DNA from: Bacteroidales bacterium UBA4345
GTDB taxonomy: Bacteria > Bacteroidota > Bacteroidia > Bacteroidales > Paludibacteraceae
DNA length: 64,000 bases
NCBI GenBank assembly: GCA_002396385.1
Contig: DGTD01000100.1
Coordinates: 17,920 to 81,919 of the forward strand
Direction: 5' to 3'
Positions 33,134 through 45,100 of this stretch are shown here, piece after piece. The notes under the pieces were generated by a model that saw nothing but the letters and a program-made list of their open reading frames with translations, was not told where the DNA came from and made no database searches. Position 1 is the first letter of the stretch; the number at the start of each line of letters is the position of its first letter. The position numbers and the translations under genes are program-made.

Positions 33134-36100
33134 TTATCTAACCAACGTAATATAACCAGTCTTCACCTTCTTATCGCCATCGACATAATAGTTGATAGCA
33201 TAGAAATAAGTGTCGGCAAAGGCTTCATCGCCATTGTTCTTCTGACCTTGCCAGCCCACACCCTCATAGATGAGGTTCCCGATACGGTCGAAAATCTGCA
33301 ACTCGTAACTTGGCATAAAGGTCTCACCAGCCGCCATGGTATTCGGAACATAGAAGTCAGGGTCGACCAACAACAGTTTAACCGCCTTACCAGAGCAACC
33401 ATATTCGTGTGAAACCAGAATAGAGACCGGAATCGGTTTAGTCAGACGCACACGGGCCGAGTCGTACTCATGGTATTCACTCATACTACCAACACCCTCG
33501 TCACCGTCTCCAAAATTCCAATAGTAAGTCAAGCCCTCATCGTAATTATCTTCAAGCAGCACATTCAACTTCACATCGAAAGTGTCTCGATTCAGGTGGT
33601 AGAATTGCGAATGAATGCTAGGGACGACTTCAAGAACCGGATTAGGCACTTTGGCAGCACTAATTTCAAAGTTTTTGCTGACAGGGCAATTGTTCTTATC
33701 AACACCCGACAACTTAACCAGACACGACTGGTCAGGATAGAAAGCGAAGTTATCGCCAGAAGCGACAGAATCGAACACCGCCCACTCGGCATTAAACACG
33801 TTAGAGGTAGACAACTGAACCTGACTGCCCACACAAATCTGCGTTTTACCATCAACCACAGGTTCGATGAACGGATGAGTGTTGAACTCGTAATTGATAG
33901 TTTGGGTACAAGCCGGCATACTCATTACCCTAGCCACAAGCTGAATCTGTTGAGGGCCCTGCAGGCGGAACGTATAACTGTCGGAGAAAGAATTCTCGCC
34001 ATTAACAGGGTTATACCATTCGAAAGTCGAGTTCGAAGAAGCAGCAGCCAAGCTGACCGTATCGTCGAAACAGTACATCGTCTTAATCGTCGAATAAGTG
34101 AAATCTTCAACCTGCAACATTCGGACATTTACAGTCTGAAGCGCCTTACAGCCCCATTCGTTATGCGTAGCAGCATAATAGGTGCCAGTAAAGCCGATGT
34201 TAGCCGTATTCTCAACACGGTCTTTCACACCGCCATCGAGACGCCACAGCGTATCAAGCACATCGGTAACACCATTGCGGTTAAACACGCTAGAAATCTT
34301 GACAGGGATATTCACACAGGTATCGACAGCCATCACCTTATTCTCGGAAGAAGGCTTAATGTCAACAACGACCTCAACCGGATCGCTTTCACAGCCATCG
34401 ATTACCGACTGAGTCACATAATAACTGTTAGAAGTCCACTGAACCTGTCCCTCAGCAGTTGGAACAACAATCGAATCGTAGCGCACCCCTCCAATAGTGG
34501 TATACCAATTAAGGCGTGCTCCACTAGGAATAGAGTTAGCCTGAAGTGTGTAGTCGCCCGTATTCTGGCAGAAGATAACCGAAGGGTCAACATCAGGTTT
34601 CTCTCCATAAGGGAGCGATACCGTCACGCGTTCAGGCACAGGCTTACCATAGCAGGCACGATAATGCAGACGCGCCTGGAAGAGTTGGATTCCCGCCTCA
34701 GAAGAAGAAGGTTTATAGCCCAGAGGCAGCGTATCGCCATCGGCATTGGTCCAAACCACATCGTAGAGCGGATTGTCGACCTTAGCCAATAGAGGAACAG
34801 TCGCCTCATTCAAACAATAAGCCGTATCAGAAGTACCAGGCAGTTCAGTAATAGCCGGCTGTATCTCAACCGGAACTTCTTGGGCATCGGTCATACATCC
34901 ATCGAGTTGCTGGCGGAAGCGGTACACAGAAGTACCAGCATTCTGCGAAGAAGGGACCAAAGTACCATTCTGAGCAGCAGATGCATAATTATCGGCAGGA
35001 GAATACCACAAAACCTTAGCACCATCGAGCGAAGGAGTCAGCATCAAAGGTTCAACAACAGTTCCCTGACAATAAACAACAGCCGTATCGGCAACAGGAA
35101 TCAAGTCAGGAACGACCTTCACCACGTAATCGATAACAGAATCAAGCTCACAAGTGAGTTTATCCACCCGTATTCCAGCCTTAAGCGGAACTGTGAAGCT
35201 ACCATCTTCAGATGTGACAATATCGAAAGAGCCAGAAGTAGCCCCCATATTGTTCCATGCATAGAAATCGGCACCAGTTGCCTCCAAATGCAACGTGTCA
35301 CCTTCACAAACAGGCCCGTTAGAAGAAATTGACACCTTAATTTCTGGAGCAAAATCAACCGTCATAGTGTCGGAAATCGTACAAGCATGATCATCTGTAT
35401 AAACTGCGTAGAAGTCGCCACGCTGGGCAACCGCCTCATACGATAACGGACTAACAGCCACCGTACGCGCATAGCTGTTAAGCACAGGATTTGTCCCCCC
35501 CTTCACCTGTGAAGCCGCATAGCCAACAAAGTCAAACGTCTCGCCATAGCATAACATGGTATCGCGCAGGCTTACAGAAAGAGCCGGATAAATAGTAACC
35601 GTAACAGGAGCCACCTCACTAGGACAGCCGGTGGTACGGTCGACCTGACGCATCAAATAGCTATATTCACCACTGGCTACGGTTGAAACCATCAAAGAGT
35701 CGGAATAAACAGAGTCGGGATAAGCGGTAGCCAAAGCCAACCATTGCAAAGCATAGTTAGAAGAAGTACCGTTACCAGCCAGCAAGCGGTCGCCAGTAGA
35801 CTGGCAGAAGCCAGTGTCGGCTTTCACCATTTCAGGCTGTAATCCGACACTGACATAAACCTGGTCGGAAGCCTGACAACCATACTGGTCTTCAATAACC
35901 GCCCTATACTCACCACTCTGGTCAAGGGCAGAGGCATCTTCAAACTCTACACCGTTGAAATAGTAAGCGACCGTATTAATCTTCTTATTCTCAGGAACCG
36001 ACTTATTACTCTCGGCAGTAGCTTTATTAACCACAGTAGCGAAATCGACAACCGCAGGTTGACAAATAGCCGGTATTTCAGGCAACTTCAAAGATATGGC

Positions 36101-39100
36101 TGGGTGTACATTGACATAGAATAGAACCTCGGCGCTCTTACACTTAGTCAGACGGTTTTTCTGGAGTATAGTATACACATAATTCTCCACGTCGTCGGTA
36201 TTGACAACAATACTTGGAACAGAATCGCCCGCAAGTTTGATATTCAAATCATAGACAGCCTGATCGTAAGTAACCGGAAGCGTAACCTCACCCGTATTCT
36301 GGCAAAGGTCAGCCGTATCAGACAAAAGCGGATCAGGAGCCGGGTTCGTCTTCAAAGCTACATCGCGAACAGTCACACATTTCTTAGTGTTCGTGATAAC
36401 ATACGTACCTTCAAGAACAGCCGTTTGTTCAAGAGCCTGATGCGGAGTCTGCACAGCAGCCAAGAACGACAACCGGCTATCGGTTACAGATTTATCGTCA
36501 ACCGTCCATTTGTAGACAGGGTCAGGCATTTCCTCATTTGTAAATGCAACCAAATTGAATGTGTCGCTTTCACAGAGGACCGTATCTCCCTTACAAAGGA
36601 GAACAGGGTTCTCGTGAACATCAATAGTAAGCACATTCTTGGCACTACAGCCGCTGGCAGCATTATTAGCCGTCACAATATATGAGCCTTCCGCACCAAT
36701 TGCATTCGTCAGAAGCATAGGGCTACCATCAGACTTGGAGAAAGCGTAAGTCAAATCGTCATTGAAGTTGAACGCCAGTCGTCCCAACGAATCCAAATCG
36801 AGCGTTTCACCCTCACAAAGATGTTGCACATCGATAAGGTTGGTCGTAATAGAATCAACCACACGGTAACTAAACTCGGCCTTTTCACTTTCGCAACCAT
36901 GGTCGGCATCTTGTCGCCATACATTAATAAGTTGGTCAGAAGCACTGGCAAATTTGGCAATAACCGCATAGCTGTCGGTAGTAACCGTATCGATAGTACC
37001 CTTAGGCAGCCAGTGGTACACATAGTTGCCAACCACAGGTTTAACCGTAATAAAGGTGTCGGCACCTTGGCACAAAAGGATCGGAGAAGCCGCATCGACC
37101 TCTGGAATAGAAGGCTTAGCCACAAAGTTAACGGCAATCTGGTCGTGTGCCTGACAGTTATATTGGTCAGCGATAGTAACCACATAGGTACCACTCTGGT
37201 CAAGATTGTCAGCATTATTGATTTCAGTTCCAGCACTAACAACTGAAAGAATAGCCAACTGTTTCACCTCAGCGATAGCACCATTGTTAGAATGAGCACT
37301 GTCGGTTGCAACAGACAACAAGTTGTAGGTTTCAGGCTCACAGACGTAAACCTCATCGGCCAAATCAAGCGAAATAGCCGAATGCACATTCGCATAAACA
37401 GGAACCATAGGACTCTTACACTTAGTCAGTCGGGTAACCTGAAGGATGTTATAGGCATAATTAGCAACATCGGCCGTATTGATACTGATTTCAGGCACAG
37501 TGTCGGTTCCGTATATAATCTTCAAGTCATAAGTACCCTGTTCGTAAGGGACAGGCAGTTTTACCACACCCGTATTCTGACAAAGTTCAACCGTATCAGA
37601 CAAAAGCGGGTCAGGAGCCGGATTGGTTTTCAAAGCCACATTACGCTCGGTTACACACTTCTTCGAGTTCGTAATAACATATGTACCCTCTAAAACCGCA
37701 GTCTGTTCCAACGGTTGATGCGGAGTCTGAACAGCAGCAACGAACGTCAGGCGGCCGTCGGTAACAGCATTCTCACCAACCGTCCACTTGTAGACTGGGT
37801 CAGGCATATCGTCTTTTGTAAATGCGACCAAATTGAATGTATCGTTCTCACAAAGGACAGTGTCACCCTTATAAGCCAGAACCGGATTGTCGTGTACATC
37901 GATGGTAAGAACGGCCTTAGCACTACAACCGCTGGTCGAGTTGTTAGCCGTAACAATATAAGAACCTTCAGAACCAACCGCATTCGTCATAAGCATAGGG
38001 CTACCATCAGCTTTAGAGTAAGCGTAGGTCAAATCGTCGTTAAAGTTGAAAGCCAGACGTCCCAACGAATCCAAATCGAGCGTCTCACCCTCACAAAGAT
38101 GTTGCACATCAATAAGGTTAGTGGTAATAGAGTCAACCACACGGTAGCTAACCTCGGCCTTCTCACTCTCACAACCATGGTCAGCATCTTGTCGCCATAC
38201 ATTAATCAGTTGGTCAGAGGCACTCGCATACTTGGCAACAACGACAAAACTGTCGGTAGTAACGGTGTCGATAGTACCCTTAGGTAACCAGTGGTACACA
38301 TAATTACCAACCACAGGCTTAACCGTAATAAAGGTGTCGGCACCTTGGCACAAAAGGATCGGAGAAGCCGCATCGACAACCGGAGTAGACGGTTTTGCCA
38401 CAAAATTAACAGCTATCTGGTCGTGAGCCTGACAGTTATACTGGTCAGCAACAGTCACCACGTAGGTACCGCTTTTGTCTAACTTGCCAGCATTATCGAC
38501 CTCAGATCCTGCGCTAACAACCGAAACTATAGACAACTGCTTCATCTCCTGCACATAGGCATTATTTGCCAGGGCTTTATCGGCAGCAGCAGTCAGCAAG
38601 TCGTAGGTTTCAGGTTCACACACATAGACCGCATCGTCTAAATCGAGAGAAATAGCCACATGTACATTTGCATAGACAGGCACCATAGGGCTCTTACACC
38701 TGGTCAGTCGGTTAACCTGTAAGATATTATAGGCGTAACTAGCGACAACATCGGTATTAATACTGATTTCAGGAATCGTATCGGAACCACGAATAATCTT
38801 CAAATCGTAAGCGCCTTGTTCATAAGGAACCGGCAAATTGACAACACCCGTATTCTGACAAAGTTCAACCGTGTCGGACAAAAGCGGGTCAGGAGCCGGA
38901 TTCGTCTTCAGAGCCACATTACGTTCGGTCACACATTTCTTTGAATTCGAGATCACATAAGTACCCTCCAAGACGGCAGTCTGTTCCAAGACTTGGTGTG
39001 GAGTCTCTACCGTAGCAACGAACGACAGACGGCTGTCGGTCACAGCGTTTGCACCAACCGTCCACTTGTAAACAGGGTCAGGCATATCCTCTTTGGTAAA

Positions 39101-42100
39101 TGCGACCAAATTGAAGGTATCGTTCTCACAAAGGACAGTGTCACCCTTATAAGCCAGAACCGGATTGTCGTGTACATCGATGGTAAGCTTATTCTTGGCC
39201 ACACAACCACTGGAAGCGCTTCTTGCGGTAACCGTGTAAGTACCCTCATCGCCAACCGCATTCGTCATAAGCATAGGAGAACCATCTGGCTTGTAGTAAG
39301 CGTACTCCAGTTCATCGCTAAATGTGAACGCCAGACGACCCAGCGAATCCAAATCGAGCGCCTCGCCCTCACAGAGGTGCTGCACATCGATATTGTTTGT
39401 AGCGATAGCCTCAATCACGCTGTATTTGAACTCGACCTTGTCGCTCTCGCAACCATACTTGGCATCTTGGCGCCATACCTGAAGCGAAGCAGAAGTAGGC
39501 AAACCAGCCGAAATCTGAAGGGTATCGGCCGTAATGGTATCGTTACCACCTACAGGCAACCAGTGGTACAAGAAGTTACCAGCAATTTTATTAACAGTAA
39601 TAAAGGTATCGGCACCCTGACAGAGCAGGATAGGATCGACCACATCAACAACAGGAGTCGAAGGTTTGTCAATAAACTCAAGTTTGGTGACAGCCGAGCT
39701 TGGGCAACCGTTTTTATCTAGATAATTAATTTGATATTTTCCACCTTCAACAACGGCCGAAGAATCAGCAACCGCCTGCATAGCCCCCATACCAGCCACC
39801 TGGAAGACCCTGTCAACAGCCAACTGGAAACCAAGTTCAGACTCAACCTTCTTGTTCTTCGCGAACAAGGCAAGATTGAATTCAAACGGATGACACATGA
39901 AAGTATCAGGAAGAGAAACGTCAATATGCTTGTTCACCTTAACAGTTGCCTTCGCCCAATCAGAAGGACAAACCAAGCCTTTTGCCTCATCTAGCTGACG
40001 GGCATAAAGGACATAGGCCGTATCGGCAGAAAGATCGACAGGTAGACTTGCATCGGCAGAAAGAACAGCCGTTTGGTCTTCCGACCACTCTACCCTATAG
40101 ACCTCGTCGGAAGTTGGGCGTGCGAAGCGAATTAGCTCTTCTGCATTCTGCTGACAGAAAACAAACGAGGAATCGGTAAACGCATTTGGAGTACCGACCA
40201 CGTCAAGATTGAAAGAAACACTATCGGCACACAAAGTACCGTTAAGCGTCTCAACCAACTTGAAAGTAACCGGTTCCACCGCCTTTTGGAACACAAGTTC
40301 GGCAGCAGTGCTGGCCACCACTTTGTTGTCAGCCACATACCAGGCATAAGAAACAGCCCTATCTTCGCCCACAGCCTGCAACTTCACATCGGAACGCTGG
40401 CAGACAACATCAGGAGCTTCGATGTGCACTTCCGGTTTCTTGTGGTAAATAAGCACCAGACGGTTCGAAGCCTCACATCCGGTCAGAGCATCAGCCGCAC
40501 TGAAACTATAGTCAATGGTGTCTTGTGTTGTGCTTGTAACAGCCGACAGCCCCATCAGAGGAGTAGACACTCCATTTACAGAAGCAAGAATAGAGATATC
40601 GGAAAGACGTTTTTCGTCGAAAACAAAGGAAGCAGTGGCCGCAGCAGCAACATCGAACACCTCGCCAGCACAAAGTTCCAAAGTGTCATTTTTCGCTATA
40701 GGGCTGACTTTAATGGCTTTTGCGACAACAACAGCCACCGTATCGGAAACACTTATACATCCGGTATTCAAGTTCCTACTATAAGCAGAATACGACTTTT
40801 CAGTCACATCGATATCAACCGTAACAGAATCGGTAGGAACTACATCTGAAACGCCATTCCAGAAAATAGCAGAATTAACACTGGCAGCATTCCTATTTTC
40901 AGCACCAATAACGAAAGGTTCGTTGCCAGCGCAGAAGAAGAGCGTATCGGCCCCTTTCTCCACAAGCGGAGTAGCAGGCTGCTTGTTAATAACAACGAAC
41001 AAGGTATCGGAAGCAGAACAAGTATTAGAAGCGTCAGTTACAGTATATATATAGGTAACACTGTCGCGTCCCTCAACGTAGACCAATTCGGCAGCCTCAG
41101 CCTCGGTCAGGCCAGAAACCACCCCTCCCATCAGTCGTCCGTATTCAAAAGAAGCACCACCTAGATTAGGGAGATTGACACTTTCGAGATTTTCACTCAA
41201 GTAAGTCTTCACGTGTTTAGCGAGGTCAACAGTATCGGGTTGACAGACAGCTTTCATATCCGGAGCATTCAATACCAATCCCTTAGCCAGTTCAACCTTA
41301 AATTCTGCCTCGTTATAGCAACCATAGAGCAAATCGGTCTGGCGAGCCTTGAATGTCAAAACACGTTTCAAACCAGAAATAGCGATCGTATCGGTAGATA
41401 TCTTGTTAGGAATACTGTCACCCAAATGGTTGAAATACTGGATCTGCAGGTTTTCAGCCGAATACTCGGCATCAGGAGTGACAACAATGGGCAAGACCAC
41501 CTCATTTCCATTTTGGCAGAGTTTCAAATCGGAAACAGAAGGAGCCTGCGGCTTCGAATGAACATTCACTTGAACCTTGAAAGTGTCGGAACACAAGAAT
41601 TCGTCAAACTCGACAAGAGAGAAGACTTCAGAAGCATCGAGAGTGACCGTTTCCGCGGACTCCGACCCATTTTCGCGCAGCCACTTATAGGTGTAATCGT
41701 TATTATCGGGAGTAGGCAGTTTGGTAGGGAACGCCTCACAGTATTCCCCTACTTTATCGGGTTCTGCGTTAGGCAGTCCCCGGAAAATAATAGTCACGGT
41801 ATCGTAAGCGACACAGCCACTAACCGAGTCGAGCACAGTAATCTGGTACGAAGTGGTGTCAGATTTATGGCGGTCGGCCTTAGAGCCCAAGGCAGCAAGG
41901 ACATCGCACGACAAGGCATCCTTAGCAGCGGTCTTGCCCACCATCCGTCGCACCTCATATCCGATAGAGGTAGAATCGATGTAGTGATTAATTGGACGAA
42001 TACGTTTGTTAATGGAATCGCAGACATTGATGGTCTCGCCCCAACAGAAAGACCGGTCGCCCCAAGGTGTGTAGCGGAATGTTTTTTCCACCCTTACCTC

Positions 42101-45100
42101 CAACGACGTAGTATCGCCCAAACAGCCCGTAACCGAGTCACGCTGGTAAATGCCAACAGTAACCTTAGCATTGTTAGCGGTTGAGATAATGTTAGAAGGC
42201 AGCCACATCAAGTGGGTATCGTAATCGTTAGCATTAACTTTGGCAGGCAGATCTTTTGCCAAGTCCACATCAGAGCCATCAGCACAATACAAGACAACAG
42301 GGTCACCCGTGTAAGCAACAGATCCTGGTTTATGGTTGACCCTGACAGGAATTTCAAAAAGAGGACTTTGGCACTTGGTTTTCTTATCACGCAACGAAGC
42401 GTAATAGGTTGTCACACCCTCGTTTTCAGTATTAGGAACAATGTTAGGAACGGTTACCGTATCTTTAACAACGGCGCCATCCACATGTGTGGTGTCGACC
42501 CTGTAATAAGTCATAATATATGCATCAGGATCAGGATTAACGGCATTGACAGTGGCTGGTACAGGAATAGCGCCTTGACAGAATTCCGGAATCTGACCGA
42601 TCGTCGGTTGATCGGAGACGTCAGGGTAAACCACCACTTGCACCGTGAGCCAAGGTCCCGTACATCCCATCTGAGTAGACTGTCTGACACAATAATAAGT
42701 AGTATCGGCTTTTTCCAGACCGGCAACCATAGAAGGCTGCATAACGACACCAGAAGAATCGATACCATTACAGGTGGTATTCATGTCGTCTTTTTCATAC
42801 CACTCAACCCTATAGTCAGCCGAAGGGAAACCAACAGCCGGAATGGTGATAGCAGGTTGGTCGTAGTCGCCCTTACAGTAAGTGAGCGTAAATCGTTTGT
42901 CGGCAACAGGAATAACCGAGTCAGCAATAATAGGATAAGTGTTAATGCTGGTATCGACTACCACCTTGAAAGTATCGTGTAACGAGATACAGTTGTTGGA
43001 ATCGACACGCACAACCGTAATCAGGTCGGAATGAACGAAAGAAGGGTCAACAACCGGAGCCGAGTTTTCGCCGGTAGTATAATAGGTATTTCCAAAAAAG
43101 TATTTATAGTGATTGTCTTGGGCAGCATCGAACCAATACCATTTATGTTTGGCAAACTTCGATTTTTCATCAGGCGAAAGGAAGTTATCGAAGTCAGCAC
43201 TTCCCTTCGAGCCCATACAGTAAAGAATAGAGTCGCCAGGGAAACCGAATTGAGGCTGAGTCTCCTCGAAACAATTAATCTTGATAGTGATGAGGGAGCC
43301 AGGGCCAGGGCAGCCTTTGTCGCTCACAGCGCGAACAGCGAAATTAAGGAAGCGAGCACCATTCTCTTGACAAGTTGACTCAAAATCGAAACCAGCAAGC
43401 AATTTTTCAAGCGAAACAGAGTCTTGATTAATAGAAGTCCAAACATTTTCATCAACAGTGCTACCCTCTTGATTAATATAATGATAGAACATAAGTTTGT
43501 CGGAAGATAAACCAGTAGTTCCATTCTTCATTTTCAAGACATCCAACACATCGGCCGCAGTCATATGGTAACGCTGGCAAACCGGAATAGTATCGGGAGA
43601 GATAGTATCAGGTAGAGGATGCACGTTAATAGTAATGATGCTAGTATCGCTCTCACATTTATTATTATAGAAAGTAGCACCATAACGGAAAGTTTCGGCA
43701 CTGTCTTGGCGCACTTTAATTTCATCGCCATAGCCAATGAACTCTGCCTTGGCTTGTGTAGTACGTGTATTATACCACTTAACGGTATAATCTTTCTGAT
43801 CTTCGGTTTTATTAACTTTGAGAGTGATGGAATCGGTAGTAGAAAGGGCCTGACAGAAGTCAGTTTGAGAGTCATCGATTACCGGTCCGTTTTCAATCTT
43901 CATATCGGCAACCGAAACAAAAAAGACCACAGAGTCGCTCTTACAGTTCAGCGTCTGTTGACGGACAGCGAAACGGTAGAGTCCTGGTTCGGCAGAAGAG
44001 AATGCACCTTTTTCAGAATTAGTAGCATTCCAATCGTAAACCTTGCTGAATCCATTATAAAGCATCACATCCCTAAAGTCTGTCAAATCGGCCAAAGTAG
44101 AGCCTTCAACCTTCGAAAGGCTTGCATAAAGGTCATACTCACCACGATCTTTTGTTATAGAGAAAGGCGCAAGGTTTCCTTCCAAACAAAGGTATACGGT
44201 ATCTTGATTCGACAATATTTCGCTATCGTACGTAACCTCTGGCGCAGGGACCTGCCGTTTATGAAAATGCACAGGAATAAACTTACTACACGAATCACCA
44301 TTACCATCGACCCACGGCGATTGGTAATAGAGATAAAGAGTTGTATCGCCATCAACCGTATAGGTCACATTATAATTTGGAGGGGAGACGACATAGCTCG
44401 CACTACTCAAATACTTTTTCGTCGTGTCCGCAGCCCCATACAAAGCAAACAACCTGCTTGGACGTATTTTAGCGTTCAGAATCAGTTCTACAGAGTCAAT
44501 ATACGACTGAGGGGCAGCCTCTCCGTTATCGCAACCGTAACTTTGGACAGCCGTAGCCGCAAAATCGAGGGTAGTTCCAGACACATCGGACAACAGTTTC
44601 TCTAGACGCGATTTGTTGACACCATGCCGTTGTGCAAAAGCTATCAAGGAATCGCGTTTGCGTTCCTCCCAAATACATGAGTCAATACGAGCTATAGAGT
44701 CAATATCGAAATCTTTTTTCGACACCAACTGGTAATTAAGGTCATTGATAGAAATAACTGTCGGACTGCAAATAGTGAAAGAGATCGAGTCTGGAACAGG
44801 CCGACACACGGAATTAGTGGAAACTATCACCTGTGGTTTCCGGATAGAATCTTGTCTGACAAAGACACCTTTTTCCGACTTTTGAGAGCCATCTAAGGTA
44901 ACACAGCCGCCACCACCGCCACTACCGTAGCCATCACCGCCGCCGCCATTAAGCATACAACGGTAGTTATCCCAATAATTAGGATCCTCGAGCGTATTAC
45001 CAAACATTGAGTGTTCACCTGACTCCTGAGTAGTCAGGCTTAATTCGGCTTCAGGAGCAATAGAAGGACGCTTATTCACGTAGGTAGTTTGGAAATAAAC

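Noticed and set aside
33470..34792. 440-codon plus-strand frame opposite the giant gene, and others such as 41213-42184
   Set aside because: They are antisense shadows of a long repetitive coding sequence with regular codon use; their translations have no domain or signal features.
35840..39673. Possible CRISPR or satellite array
   Set aside because: The 1,278-base repeats are coding, in frame, contiguous without unique spacers, and encode Ig-like domains; no CRISPR array or cas gene was seen elsewhere in the window.
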